DNA of 64,000 bases from Byssovorax sp. (GTDB taxonomy: Bacteria > Myxococcota_A > Polyangia > Polyangiales > Polyangiaceae), in NCBI GenBank assembly GCA_025362495.1, contig JANYGI010000032.1, forward strand, positions 20,594 to 84,593. The letters are read 5' to 3'. Below are positions 1 through 9,729 of the stretch, one piece after another; positions within the stretch are counted from its first letter, which is position 1, and each line of letters opens with the position of its first letter. Both the position numbers and the translations under genes were made by a program. The notes under the pieces were generated by a model. That model saw only the letters and a list, made by a program, of their open reading frames with translations, made no database searches and was not told where the DNA came from.

Positions 1-908
1 CCGCCCGAGCAGCTCCACAGCTGGATGCGCCCGCCGTTTTCCTGGCTCGATCCGGTGACGTCGAGGCATTTCCCCGATCCGCGACTGACGATCTGGTGGT
101 AACCGTCGGCGCGCTTGACGAAGCTCCAGCGCTGGTTGTCCCCGCCCTGGCACGGGTGGGCGACCACCGCGGCGCCGTCGGTCGCGCCCCCACCCGCGAT
201 CTCGAGGCACTGGTCGTCGAAGCGGTTGACGACGAGGCCGTCAAGGCCCGTGTCGTAGGCCAGACGAACCCCGTCGATGTCACTCTTGCTGAGCTTGCCA
301 TTGCCGTTGTACGCCGGGTTGCAGTAGTTCATGACCGAGCCGAGGTCCCAGCTCCCGACCACCAGATCGCCGTCGCCTCCCTGGGTCTCGGCAGAGCAGT
401 CGCCGGGCTTGTCCTTGCGGTTCTGCTCGTGGGCGAAGCCGAGGGCGTGCCCGAACTCGTGCGCTGCTATCGAGCGAATGCAGAACTCTTCCTGCCCCCT
501 GCAGCCCGGAGACCACGAGTTGAAGGTGAAGTTCAGCACCATGCCGGCGTCGACTCCGTCGATCTGGTTGCCAAGCCCCTTCGTGTGCGGCCCCGCGTCG
601 GCGATGTGGAGACGGATACCCGACGAGCTCGCGGCGCACGCCTGCCAGCCGGTGAAGTGAACCGACGAGACCGCGTCCCACGTCTTCGCGATCTGGTCCT
701 CGACCCAGCCCCGCTCCGCGGCGTCGTCACCGGGGTTCTCCCAGCAGACGGGGATGTTCTTGTTCTGCCAGAGGGTGCTCGACGCGGCGTAGATCGCCTC
801 GGGGTCGGTGTCGGTGGCCTCGGGGGCAACGCCGGTATCGGCGGGGGAACAGGCCAGGAGGGCGCTCGCGCCGGCGCAGAGCCCAGTGATTCGCATCCAG
901 GTCGTCAT
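1..908 (-). CDS. Metzincin (astacin/matrixin-like) zinc protease lipoprotein with ricin-type lectin tail, cut by the window edge
   Basis: The frame is open from an ATG at 908 down to base 1, so the C-terminus lies outside the window. The N-terminus is a lipoprotein signal with lipobox LLAC and Cys at residue 20. Residues 150-162 read HEFGHALGFAHEQ, which fits the metzincin zinc site HExxHxxGFxHE, and GSVMNY at about 190-195 supplies the Met-turn. From about residue 222 a beta-trefoil lectin begins, with DDQCLEI and DNQRWSF matching ricin-B subdomain signatures; it is still open at the edge. The expected role is a secreted or surface-anchored protease targeted to glycans, plausible for a predatory myxobacterium. 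The target is not visible in the sequence. It is transcribed away from the thioredoxin gene. Confidence 0.9.
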   Translation of the reverse strand, partial: MTTWMRITGLCAGASALLACSPADTGVAPEATDTDPEAIYAASSTLWQNKNIPVCWENPGDDAAERGWVEDQIAKTWDAVSSVHFTGWQACAASSSGIRLHIADAGPHTKGLGNQIDGVDAGMVLNFTFNSWSPGCRGQEEFCIRSIAAHEFGHALGFAHEQNRKDKPGDCSAETQGGDGDLVVGSWDLGSVMNYCNPAYNGNGKLSKSDIDGVRLAYDTGLDGLVVNRFDDQCLEIAGGGATDGAAVVAHPCQGGDNQRWSFVKRADGYHQIVSRGSGKCLDVTGSSQENGGRIQLWSCSG

Positions 909-1119
909 CTCGTTCTCCTCGGGGGCCCGCTCGGGGCGTGGGGCGGAGACCCGGGGAGCCCGCGTCGAAGCGAGCTCCCGGCCTCATCGCTCCACCGCAC
1001 GATATCAGCGAGCGTGAAGGCGAGGTGTGCCGACGGGAGAAGTTGGTTTGCAGACCCACGGTATCGCCGTGAAATGGCGGGAATCCCGGGAGCGAGGCTC
1101 GACCGGATCGCGCCGGGGC

Positions 1120-1629
1120 TCACCGGATCTCGGCGAGGGTGTCGACCAGCTTGTCGGGACCGACGAACTCGGTGAAGCGAGCCTGTTCCGTCCCGTCGGC
1201 GTCGAGGACGACGACGGTCGGCAAACCGATCACGTGATACCGGTCCTTGATCGCCGCCACGCCCGGCTCCTCGTCGTCGGTGCAATCGATCTTCGCCTTG
1301 ACGAAGCGGTGAGTGGCCGCGATGAAGCGCGGGTTGGCGTAGGTCTCGCGCTGCAGCTCTTTGCAGGCGCCGCACCACTCCGCGGCGAAATCGAGGAGGA
1401 TCGGCCGATGCTCGCGGCGCGCGAGCGTGATGGCCTCGGACTCGGAGTGGTACCAGTTGCGGTCTTCCCTCGGCGCCGGAGGCGCGGGCGAGCGCGTGGC
1501 CTCATCGGCAGGCAGCGCCGAGAGGGGGATCACGACCGTCGGGGCGATGGGCGCGGCGGGCGACGAGGTGCAGGCGGGCGCGAGGGCGAGCATCGAGACA
1601 GCGACGATCCATGAAGCGCGGGTGGACAC
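1120..1629 (-). CDS. Thioredoxin-fold lipoprotein (DsbD C-terminal-like)
   Basis: This is a 169-residue exported thioredoxin-like protein. I chose the GTG at 1629 because it directly precedes a signal sequence with lipobox LAPAC; a longer in-frame extension has no signal character. The redox motif is WCGACK, the CxxC of the thioredoxin/DsbD-gamma group, followed by the usual cis-Pro segment (GLPTVVVLD). The probable role is thiol-disulfide exchange in the periplasm, perhaps passing electrons to other exported proteins. It is divergent from the SDR gene at 1823, with a 193-bp gap that should hold both promoters. No Dsb partner lies nearby. Family assignment is firm; the substrate is unknown. 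Confidence 0.88.
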   Translation of the reverse strand: MSTRASWIVAVSMLALAPACTSSPAAPIAPTVVIPLSALPADEATRSPAPPAPREDRNWYHSESEAITLARREHRPILLDFAAEWCGACKELQRETYANPRFIAATHRFVKAKIDCTDDEEPGVAAIKDRYHVIGLPTVVVLDADGTEQARFTEFVGPDKLVDTLAEIR

Positions 1630-1822
1630 GCGACGGAGCCTATCCGAAAACGAGCGGACCGTGGGGGCCGCGCGCCCTCCGCGAACGAGCTTGCGTGAGG
1701 CCGGGGAAATGTGGAACGTGTCGCGACAGCGGGCTCGCGCCCGGGCCGCCACGTGTCAGGCTGTCGGCCCCAACCCCGCGGATCTCCTGACGATCGACGC
1801 CACCGCCCCCGAGGACTCGCCC

Positions 1823-2617
1823 ATGGATCTGAAGCTCACCGACAAACGCGCTCTCGTCACGGGCTCCACCGCCGGCATCGGCCTCGCGATCGCCCGCGCG
1901 CTGGCCGCCGAGGGAGCGATCGTGACGCTCAACGGTCGATCGAAGGGCCGAGTCGACGCGGCCGTCGCCGGGGTGAAGGCGGCCATTCCGACGGCGCGGA
2001 TCGCCGGCGTGGCGGCCGATCTCGGCACCCAGGCCGGGTGCGACGCGCTCGTCGCCGCGGTGCCCGCGACCGATATCCTGATCAATAACCTCGGCATCTT
2101 CGAGCCGAAGGCGTTTGCGGAGATCACCGACGCCGACTGGCTCCGCTTCTTCGAGGTCAACGTGCTCAGCGGGATCCGCCTCTCGCGGCACTACCTCGAG
2201 GGGATGCGGCGCGCGAGCTGGGGTCGGATCCTGTTCATCTCGAGCGAGTCCGCGGTGCAGATCCCCGCCGAGATGATTCATTACGGCATGACGAAGACGG
2301 CGCAGCTCGCCGTGGCCCGCGGCCTCGCCGAGACGACGGCGGGCACCGGTATCACCGTCAACAGCCTGCTTCCGGGGCCGACGCAGTCCGAGGGAGTGGG
2401 CACGTTCGTGGGACAGATGGCCGCCGCGCGCGGCGTCGACTTCGCCACAGTGGAGCGCGAGTTCTTCGCCAGCGTCCGGCCGAGCTCGCTCTTGCAGCGA
2501 TTCGCCACCGTCGACGAGGTCGCGAGCATGGCGGTGTTCCTGAGCAGCCCGCTCGCCTCGGCCACCAACGGCGCGGCGGTCCGCGTCGATGGTGGGGTTA
2601 TCCGGGCCATCGTGTAG
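1823..2617 (+). CDS. Short-chain dehydrogenase/reductase (SDR)
   Basis: This classical SDR has 264 residues, the usual size. The cofactor motif TGSTAGIG is at 13-20, NNLG at 88-91 (NNAG in most members), and the catalytic triad is Ser141, Tyr154 and Lys158 (YGMTK). The start ATG at 1823 immediately precedes the Rossmann fold; an upstream in-frame extension of about 150 codons overlaps the divergent promoter and is not believable. The protein should catalyse NAD(P)-dependent oxidoreduction of an alcohol or ketone. Only 5 bp separate its stop from the oxoprolinase start, so the two genes are very likely co-transcribed. Substrate cannot be read from the sequence. Confidence 0.92.
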   Translation: MDLKLTDKRALVTGSTAGIGLAIARALAAEGAIVTLNGRSKGRVDAAVAGVKAAIPTARIAGVAADLGTQAGCDALVAAVPATDILINNLGIFEPKAFAEITDADWLRFFEVNVLSGIRLSRHYLEGMRRASWGRILFISSESAVQIPAEMIHYGMTKTAQLAVARGLAETTAGTGITVNSLLPGPTQSEGVGTFVGQMAAARGVDFATVEREFFASVRPSSLLQRFATVDEVASMAVFLSSPLASATNGAAVRVDGGVIRAIV

Positions 2618-2622
2618 ACTCG

Positions 2623-5600
2623 ATGCCTCTCCCCTCGCCTCGCTGGCAATTCTGGATCGATCGCGGCGGCACCTTCACGGATCTCGTGGCCAGGCGCCCC
2701 GACGGCGCGCTCGTGACGGCCAAGCTGCTCTCGGAGAACCCGGAGCAGTACGCGGACGCCGCCGTCGAGGGTATCCGGCGTCTCCTCGGGCTAGCGCCTG
2801 GACAGGCCATCACGGAAGGCCAGGTCGAGCACGTCAAGATGGGCACCACCGTGGCCACCAATGCGTTGCTCGAGCGCCGGGGCGATCGCACCGCGCTGGT
2901 GATCACCCGCGGCTACCGCGACGCGCTGCGCATTGCCTACCAGAACCGACCACGGCTGTTCGATCGGCACATCGTGCTCCCTTCCTTGCTCCACGAGCGG
3001 GTGATCGAGGCCGACGAGCGCCTCGACGCCCACGGCGGAGAGGTCGAGCCGCTCGCGACAGCCCCGCTGCAAACGGCCCTGGAGCACGCGTTCGCCGACG
3101 GTATCCGCGCCTGCGCCGTCGTTTTCATGCATGGATATCGCCACGGCGCGCACGAGCGCGCGGCGGCCGAGATCGCCCGCACCGTCGGGTTCACCCAGGT
3201 GTCGGTCTCGCACGAGGTGAGCCCGCTGATGAAGCTCGTCGCGCGCGGTGACACCACCGTCGTCGATGCCTATCTCTCGCCCATCCTGCGTCGTTATGTC
3301 GAGCAGGTCGCGGCGCAGATGCCCGGAGTGCCACTCTACTTCATGCAGTCGAGCGGCGGCCTTTCGCTCGCCTCTCGCTTCCAGGGCAAGGACGCTATCC
3401 TCAGCGGGCCGGCCGGCGGCATCGTCGGGATGGTGCACACCGCGCGATCGAGCGGCCATGATCGAGTGATTGGCTTCGACATGGGGGGCACGTCGACCGA
3501 TGTCTCGCACTTCGCCGGCGAGTACGAGCGCGCCTTCGAGACCGAGGTCGCGGGGGTGCGCGTGCGCGCTCCGATGATGGCCATTCACACCGTCGCGGCC
3601 GGCGGCGGCTCGATCCTCGGCTTCGACGGTTCGCGGCTGCGCGTGGGCCCGCGGTCGGCCGGCGCCAGCCCCGGACCGGCGTGCTACCGCCGCGGAGGCC
3701 CGCTGACGATCACCGACGCCAACGTGGCTCTCGGCAAGATCCAGCCAGGGCTCTTTCCTCACGTGTTCGGCCCGCGCGGCGACGCGCCGATCGACCGAGA
3801 AATCGTGCTCGAACGCTTCGAATCGCTCGCGGCCGAGGTGCGCGCGTCCGGCGCGGCGACGCCCCTCACGAGCGAGGCGCTGGCCGAAGGGTTCGTGCAG
3901 ATCGCCGTCGCGAGCATGGCCAACGCGGTGAAGAAGATCTCGGTGGCGCGCGGGCACGACATCACCGGCTACACGCTCCAGTGCTTCGGCGGCGCGGGCG
4001 GGCAGCATGCCTGTCTCGTGGCCGACGCCCTCGGGATGAGCCGGGTGTTCGTCCACCCGCTGGCCGGCGTCCTCTCGGCCTACGGGATGGGCCTGGCCGA
4101 CCAGACTGCCATTCGCGAGGCAGCGCTGGAGCTGCCGCTCGACGACGCGGGCGTCGCGGCGGCGGACGCGGCGATGGCGCTCCTCGGTCACCAGGCCTCG
4201 GCAGAGATCGTCCTTCAAGGCGTCTCGCCGGAGCGCGTGCGGGTGGTCGAGCGGGTGCGCGTGCGCTACCAGGGCACCGACACCGCCCTCGTCGTCGCGC
4301 GCGGCGACGCGGCGGCGATCCGCGCGGATTTCGAGAGTGCCTATCGACGTCGCTTTGCCTTCCTGATCCCGGGCAAGGCGCTGATCCTGGAGAGCGTCTC
4401 GGTCGAGGCCGTCGGATCCGGCGAGATCGCCGAGGAGGGCGCGGGAAAAGCTTTCGCCCATCGGCCCACGGCCGGCGCCACGGCCCGGATGTACGTCAAT
4501 GGGGCGTTCTGCGACGCGGCCCTGCACCGGCGCGAGCAGCTCTTGCGAGGCGCGGAGATCGACGGCCCGGCGATCCTCGCCGACGACCACGCCACCACCG
4601 TCGTCGAGCCGGGCTGGCAGGCGCGGATCACCGCCCGCGATCATCTGGAGATCACGCGGGTAACCCCCGTGGAAAAGCACCTCGCCGCGGGGACCGCGGT
4701 CTCGCCCGTGACGCTGGAGGTGTTCAACAACCTGTTCATGAACATCGCCGAGCAGATGGGGCTATGCCTCCAGAACACGGCTCACTCGGTGAACATCAAG
4801 GAGCGCCTCGACTTCTCGTGCGCTCTCTTCGACGCCGAGGGGAACCTCATCGCCAACGCGCCGCACATCCCCGTTCATCTGGGCTCGATGAGCGAGTCGA
4901 TAAAGACGGTGATCGCGCGCAACCCGGGGCGCAGGCCCGGCGACGTCTTCGTTCTCAACGATCCTTATCATGGCGGCACGCACCTGCCGGACGTCACCGT
5001 CGTCAGCCCGGTGTGGGACGAGGCGGCGACTGCCGTGCTCTTCCACGTGGCCTCACGCGGGCACCACGCCGACATCGGGGGGATCACGCCGGGCTCGATG
5101 CCGCCGTTCTCGACGACGATCGCCGAAGAAGGGGTGTTGATCGATACCGTGAAGCTGCTCGAGGAAGGACGCCTGTGCGAGGCCGAGATCCTCGGCTTGC
5201 TGGGCGCCGGGGCCTTTCCCGCGCGCAACCCGGCGCAGAACCTGGCCGACCTGCGCGCGCAGCTCGCCGCCAACGAGAAGGGGGCGCAGGAGCTCCGCGC
5301 CATGGTGGCGCGCTACGGCCTCGCGACCGTCGCAGCGTACATGAAGCACGTGCAGGACAACGCCGAGGAGAGCGTGCGTCGGGCGATTGCCCGGCTCGAT
5401 CCCGCGCTGCTGTCGGGAGGTCGCTTCACGCTCGCGCTCGACAGCGGCGCGATCATCGCCGTGGCGATCACCATCGACCGCGCCAGCCGCTCGGCGGTCG
5501 TGGATTTCACGGGCACATCGGCGCAGCAGCCCGACAACTTCAATGCTCCACGCGCGGTGACGATGGCGGCCGTGCTCTACGTCTTCCGTACCCTGGTGGA

Positions 5601-6303
5601 CGACGACATCCCGCTCAACGCAGGGTGCTTGAAGCCGATCGAGATCATCCTCCCCGAGGGGTCGATGCTCAACCCGCGCTCCCCGGCGGCCGTGGTCGCG
5701 GGCAACGTCGAGGTCTCGACCTGCGTCACCAACGCTCTCTACGGCGCGCTGGGGATCCTGGCGTCGAGCCAGCCGACGATGAACAACTTCACCTTCGGCG
5801 ACGCAGAGCATCAGTATTACGAGACCATCGCCGGCGGCTCGGGCGGCGGGATCGAGCTCGACGCGCCGGGCGACGCCGGGCCACGCGGCTTCGCGGGCAC
5901 TTCCGTGGTCCAGACGCACATGACGAACTCGCGGTTGACGGATCCCGAGGTCCTCGAGCTGCGGTTCCCGGTGCGCCTCGAGCGCTACGAGATCCGCGCG
6001 GGATCCGGCGGCAAAGGGCGCTTTCCGGGGGGCGACGGCGGCACGCGGGTGGTGCGCTTCCTCGCCCCGATGACGGCCTCGATCCTGGCCAATGGTCGGT
6101 CGACGGCGGCGTTCGGGCTCGCGGGCGGCAGCGCGGGAGAGCCCGGTCGCAACTACGTGGTTCGCGTCGACGGGTCGGTGGAAGAGCTCTCGCACCGCGG
6201 AACGGCGGAGATGAACGTCGGTGATCGGTTCGTGATCCATACGCCGGGCGGGGGCGCCTACGGAACGCCGGTCCTCGGTCGTCCAGGGAGCGACGGAAGT
6301 TGA
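2623..6303 (+). CDS. 5-oxoprolinase / hydantoinase HyuA-HyuB fusion
   Basis: This 1226-residue protein is close to the length of single-chain ATP-dependent 5-oxoprolinases. The N-terminal half is HyuA-like: it opens with [10 protein letters not shown] near residue 15 and carries the ASKHA-type phosphate loop FDMGGTSTD near 286. The second half, from about residue 690, is HyuB-like ([15 protein letters not shown], then [12 protein letters not shown]). Together these families cleave 5-oxoproline or a hydantoin-like cyclic amide with ATP. The ring substrate cannot be decided from sequence. It follows the SDR by 5 bp. The C-terminal glycine-rich region (PGGDGGTR) is normal for HyuB. No frameshift was seen. 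Confidence 0.93.
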   Translation: MPLPSPRWQFWIDRGGTFTDLVARRPDGALVTAKLLSENPEQYADAAVEGIRRLLGLAPGQAITEGQVEHVKMGTTVATNALLERRGDRTALVITRGYRDALRIAYQNRPRLFDRHIVLPSLLHERVIEADERLDAHGGEVEPLATAPLQTALEHAFADGIRACAVVFMHGYRHGAHERAAAEIARTVGFTQVSVSHEVSPLMKLVARGDTTVVDAYLSPILRRYVEQVAAQMPGVPLYFMQSSGGLSLASRFQGKDAILSGPAGGIVGMVHTARSSGHDRVIGFDMGGTSTDVSHFAGEYERAFETEVAGVRVRAPMMAIHTVAAGGGSILGFDGSRLRVGPRSAGASPGPACYRRGGPLTITDANVALGKIQPGLFPHVFGPRGDAPIDREIVLERFESLAAEVRASGAATPLTSEALAEGFVQIAVASMANAVKKISVARGHDITGYTLQCFGGAGGQHACLVADALGMSRVFVHPLAGVLSAYGMGLADQTAIREAALELPLDDAGVAAADAAMALLGHQASAEIVLQGVSPERVRVVERVRVRYQGTDTALVVARGDAAAIRADFESAYRRRFAFLIPGKALILESVSVEAVGSGEIAEEGAGKAFAHRPTAGATARMYVNGAFCDAALHRREQLLRGAEIDGPAILADDHATTVVEPGWQARITARDHLEITRVTPVEKHLAAGTAVSPVTLEVFNNLFMNIAEQMGLCLQNTAHSVNIKERLDFSCALFDAEGNLIANAPHIPVHLGSMSESIKTVIARNPGRRPGDVFVLNDPYHGGTHLPDVTVVSPVWDEAATAVLFHVASRGHHADIGGITPGSMPPFSTTIAEEGVLIDTVKLLEEGRLCEAEILGLLGAGAFPARNPAQNLADLRAQLAANEKGAQELRAMVARYGLATVAAYMKHVQDNAEESVRRAIARLDPALLSGGRFTLALDSGAIIAVAITIDRASRSAVVDFTGTSAQQPDNFNAPRAVTMAAVLYVFRTLVDDDIPLNAGCLKPIEIILPEGSMLNPRSPAAVVAGNVEVSTCVTNALYGALGILASSQPTMNNFTFGDAEHQYYETIAGGSGGGIELDAPGDAGPRGFAGTSVVQTHMTNSRLTDPEVLELRFPVRLERYEIRAGSGGKGRFPGGDGGTRVVRFLAPMTASILANGRSTAAFGLAGGSAGEPGRNYVVRVDGSVEELSHRGTAEMNVGDRFVIHTPGGGAYGTPVLGRPGSDGS

Positions 6304-6345
6304 CCATCGATCGCTCGACGTCGGCGGCCTGCTCTTCGGCGCTGA

Positions 6346-6453
6346 CAGGCGAGCTACCCGAGCCACGACACCACGGGAAAGAACCTCACCGCCGCCGAGG
6401 CCAGGTCGCTCACCAAGGCAGGCATCGACGTGGTGGCCAACCGGGAGTGGGAG
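6346..6453 (+). pseudogene. Short remnant of a DUF1906 (glycoside hydrolase-like) gene
   Basis: Between the oxoprolinase stop and the cytochrome remnant lies about 36 codons reading SYPSHDTTGKNLTAAEA followed by SLTKAGIDVVANREWE. This resembles the DUF1906 (Rv2525c-like) block in which RY..DTTGKNLT is followed by A..L..AGL.LV..WE. There is a stop (TGA 6343-6345) immediately upstream in frame, no start codon and no continuation. It is therefore a gene fragment, not a gene. Identification is from memory of the family pattern and is moderately confident. Confidence 0.5.
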
Positions 6454-6471
6454 AGAGAAGCCCCGTGCGGC

Positions 6472-7391
6472 TCACAGCGAGGCGACGTAGGCGGCGAGCG
6501 CCTCGCGATCCCCGCTGGAGAGCTGCCGGGTGTGCCCCATCTTCCCATCCATCCCGAGGATCAGCTCCGCGAGCGTCGCATAGCGGCCGTCGTGCAGGTA
6601 CGGCGCGGAGCGGGAGATGAAGCGAAGAGAGGGCGTATCGAAGCCCGGGGGCCCGGACCAGCTGTCGAAGCTGGTCTTGACGTCGTGGCGGGCGTGGTCG
6701 GTGGTCTCATCGCCGAGGTGACAGCTGGAGCAGCCCACCGCGTCGTCGTGAAAGAGCTCTTCGCCCCGCGCGAGGCGGGGATCAGGCGGGAATCGAGCTC
6801 CGGCGAGAGCGCCTGATGCGCCGCGATGGGGACGGCGGACGGCGCGGGGGTCATCTCGCCCGGGGTGCCGCCGAGCGGAAAGAGGCTGAGCACGCCGTCG
6901 AACTGTGACCACGCGACGGCGCGTGAGGCCTCGCGATCGACGGCCACGCCGCGCGGCCCCGGGGCCACCTTCCAGCGACGGAGCACCTTGCGGAGCGGGG
7001 CCGTGGCGCGCGCGTCGTAGGCCACGATCTCGTCGCGACCGAGGCAGGCTACGAGCAGCTCGCCGTGGGCTTCGTCCATCGCCGCGCCGCGCGGAAGCAG
7101 GCAATCCTGGGCGCCGAACTCGCCGTGGAGAGAGTGGGTGATCCGCTGGGTCGCCGGATCCAGAGTGGCAATCTCGCTGGAGACGCCCGGGATGGTCCGG
7201 GTGGTGCCGCCGTAGAGCTTGCTGAACTCGAACACCGGCTGCGGCGCGGCGAGCACCAGCGGCGCGAGGACGCAGCCCGTGACAGACCCCCGCTCCGGCA
7301 GCGGCCCGACGCGCCCGAGGGGGCGCCGGCAGGAGCGCCAGTGTTCGTCGAGCTCGGACACGAAGAGACCGGTTTCGGCAGGTCGTGTCAT
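6472..7391 (-). pseudogene. Frameshifted, probably 5'-truncated c-type cytochrome gene (MauG/di-haem peroxidase-like tail)
   Basis: The 5' part (7391 to about 6797) encodes a propeller-like segment with EIVAYDA and GPRGVAVDREA. It then runs on in the wrong frame. The neighbouring frame takes over at about 6795 with RFPPDPRLARGEELFHDDA, then CSSCH (a haem c site), SAPYLHDGRY and LAAYVASL, the normal ending of this cytochrome group, stopping at 6472. Inserting one base near 6793-6798 would join the halves. The N-terminus has no signal peptide, so the 5' end also looks lost. It sits 54 bp downstream of the SDR gene on the same strand. A sequencing error could explain the shift but not the missing export signal. 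Confidence 0.75.
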
Positions 7392-7445
7392 CGACGAAGC
7401 CGTGGAGTGATGACGTCGCCCCCTGGGAGCGAGCCTGCGCCCTCG

Positions 7446-8228
7446 CTACGCCCCGTCGTCCACGTCCTCGTCGGGGGTCGGAAACCGCAGCAGCGCCGCG
7501 TCGCGGAGCGGCGCCGGCAGCGCCGCAACCGCGCGCGCCACCGCCGTCATCGAGACCGGGAAATTGATCTCGGCCGGGTGACTCCCGAGCTTCGCGAGGA
7601 TGAGATCGGCGGCCTCGTCGGACTCCAGCGCGAGGGGCATTGGCTTCTTCAGGTGGGCAGTCATCTCGGTCCGCACGAAGCCGGGGTGAATGCAGGTGAC
7701 GGCGACGCCGGTACCGCGCAGATCGAGCCGTATCGACGCCAGGAACATGCTGAGCCCGGCCTTGCTCGCGCCGTAGGCGCCGACGCCCGGAAAGGGGGCC
7801 AGCGCGCCCACCGAGCTCACGCCGACGAGGTGACCGCGGCGGCGCTTCACCATCTCGGGGAGCACCGCGCACAGCGTCGCTATCGCCCCGTTGAAGTTGA
7901 TGAGGCAGAGCTGGCTTATCCGCTCCCAGCGGAGCCGCTTGGCGTCGATGGCGCGCCCGATACCCGCGTTGGCCATGACCAGATCGAGGCCGCCAATCTC
8001 GGCGTCGACGGCGCGGATCGACGCGACGGTGCGCTCGGTGTCGGCGACGTCCATCTCGACGACGCGGGCGCGGCCGCCGGCGCTCCGGATCTCGGCGGCG
8101 AGGGCCTCGAGCTCGGGCACACGGCGCGCGCAGAGCACCACCTCGGTTCCCCCGCGCGCGAGGCTCCTGGCCACGCTCCGGCCCATCCCGCTCGAAGCCC
8201 CGGTGATCAACGCTGTTCGGTAGTCCAT
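7446..8228 (-). CDS. Short-chain dehydrogenase/reductase (SDR)
   Basis: This SDR has 260 residues. The cofactor loop TGASSGMG is at 9-16, NAG at 87-89, catalytic Ser139, and YGASK with Tyr152 and Lys156. The order and spacing are those of classical SDRs, so it should be an active NAD(P)-dependent oxidoreductase. ATG 8228 is directly before the beta-alpha-beta fold. The gene points away from the DUF3089 lipoprotein, with about 100 bp between them, and reads toward the broken cytochrome gene. It is not closely similar to the SDR at 1823 beyond the family motifs. Substrate unknown. Confidence 0.9.
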   Translation of the reverse strand: MDYRTALITGASSGMGRSVARSLARGGTEVVLCARRVPELEALAAEIRSAGGRARVVEMDVADTERTVASIRAVDAEIGGLDLVMANAGIGRAIDAKRLRWERISQLCLINFNGAIATLCAVLPEMVKRRRGHLVGVSSVGALAPFPGVGAYGASKAGLSMFLASIRLDLRGTGVAVTCIHPGFVRTEMTAHLKKPMPLALESDEAADLILAKLGSHPAEINFPVSMTAVARAVAALPAPLRDAALLRFPTPDEDVDDGA

Positions 8229-8330
8229 CTCGGGGCGAGACTACACGAGCCTCCCGCGAAGGACAGGCCTCCGCGCGGCTCGCGCCGACGCCGGCCCGGT
8301 GATAGCGTCGACGGCGAAAGAGCGCCCAAA

Positions 8331-9542
8331 GTGTCGATCACCGCCCCCGAGCTGCGCTGCGACCACGCTGGCTCCGGCGCCCGCTCTCGTGCCCTCACCT
8401 TGCTCCGGCTCCCGCTCCTCGCCGGCGCGCTGCTGCTCACTGCTTGCCCTCTGCCGCTCGCCACGGTGATCCCGCCGAGCGCCGTCAGCGCCACCACGCG
8501 CTATTCGAGCCCCAAGTACTCCGATCCTGCCGAGTGGCTCTGTCGCCCGGATCTCCCCGCGAGCCGCTGTCGCGCCGATCTGGGCGCCACCGAGATCCGC
8601 CCGGATCACTCGCGCGCTCCCGCTCCTCACGTGGCCGCCGCCTCGACCAAGGTCGATTGCTTCTACGTGTATCCCACCGTCGATCTCGACGCCGTCCCGG
8701 GGAATCACACCGATTTCTCCGATCTCGGCCCGATGACGAACGCCACGCTCGCGCAGGCCGCCCGGTTCAGCGAGGTCTGCGACGTCTATGTCCCGCTCTA
8801 CCGCCAGATCACGATAGGCACGTACATCTTCCCCGGCGCCCGCCGCGAGCAGCGCCTCGAGATCGCCTTCTCCGACATCGCCGACGCCTTCGCGCACTAC
8901 CTCGGCCAGCACAACCGCGGCCGCAAGATCGCGCTGATCGGCCACTCGCAGGGCGCAGAGATGGTGGTGCGGCTCCTCCAGCGCTTCTTCGATCACGATC
9001 CGGCGCTGCGCGAGCGCCTGCTCATCGCCATGGCCATCGGCGGTCGGGTCGACGTGCCGAAGGGCAAGCTCGTCGGAGGCACCTTCGAGAGCGTGCCAGT
9101 TTGCTCGACGCCGGACGAGCTCGGGTGCGTGATCGCGTATCGCACCTACCGCGCCGGAGGCAAGGTGTCGACAGCCCTGGGCGCGCCGCCGGCTGGCAGC
9201 GAATCGGCGTGCGTGAACCCGGCGAGCATCGACCGAAACGAGCGGCACGCCCTCTCGCGCACGTATTTCCCGGTGACCGGGAGATCAGGCGGGGCGCTCG
9301 CGGGCATCGAGGGCGTGACCACACCGTTCGTGCTCTTCCGCGACCTCTATGCAAGTCAGTGCCTCGACGGCCCCGAGGGCACTCGCTACCTGGGGATCAC
9401 CACCGCGGCCGGCGAAGCGGGGCCGCTCGATCTCGAGGACGCGCGGCTCAACACGGCGCTCGGGCTGCACGTGCTCGATCTCCAGCTCCCGCAGGGAGAC
9501 CTCATCGATCTCGTCAAGCGCCGGGCCGCCGCGCTGCCGTGA
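8331..9542 (+). CDS. DUF3089 lipase-like lipoprotein
   Basis: This 403-residue protein starts at GTG 8331, chosen because it precedes a lipoprotein signal with lipobox LTAC and Cys39. The body matches DUF3089: DCFYVYPTVD near 109-118, YVPLYRQ near 153-159 and the nucleophile elbow GHSQG with Ser206, typical of alpha/beta hydrolases. It is probably an esterase or lipase tethered to the envelope. Two Cys near 71 and 80 could form a disulfide. It is monocistronic as far as can be seen; the kinase gene begins about 190 bp later. Family assignment is solid, substrate unknown. Confidence 0.87.
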   Translation: MSITAPELRCDHAGSGARSRALTLLRLPLLAGALLLTACPLPLATVIPPSAVSATTRYSSPKYSDPAEWLCRPDLPASRCRADLGATEIRPDHSRAPAPHVAAASTKVDCFYVYPTVDLDAVPGNHTDFSDLGPMTNATLAQAARFSEVCDVYVPLYRQITIGTYIFPGARREQRLEIAFSDIADAFAHYLGQHNRGRKIALIGHSQGAEMVVRLLQRFFDHDPALRERLLIAMAIGGRVDVPKGKLVGGTFESVPVCSTPDELGCVIAYRTYRAGGKVSTALGAPPAGSESACVNPASIDRNERHALSRTYFPVTGRSGGALAGIEGVTTPFVLFRDLYASQCLDGPEGTRYLGITTAAGEAGPLDLEDARLNTALGLHVLDLQLPQGDLIDLVKRRAAALP

Positions 9543-9729
9543 CGCGCGCGGAAGGCCTTCCGCCGCTGCCTCCCGAGCCCCGCGACCTTCGAGCCGCCCG
9601 ATGGCCCCGCGCCGGCGTGAACCTGCTCGAGCGTGAAAGAAGCGGCACACACGCCGGCCCGAGCTCGCGATCGTGACATAGCGTCAGTTGACGGCGCGCG
9701 ACGCTCCGGGCCATCTTGCCCGACCCCCC

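Noticed and set aside
96..1175. Long plus-strand frame over the protease gene
   Set aside because: It is the antisense shadow of the metzincin gene, Arg/Val/Ala-rich with no domain pattern.
2791..4680. Long minus-strand frame within the 5-oxoprolinase gene
   Set aside because: High GC makes long frames on the opposite strand. It has no motif, and the plus-strand product is a full known family.
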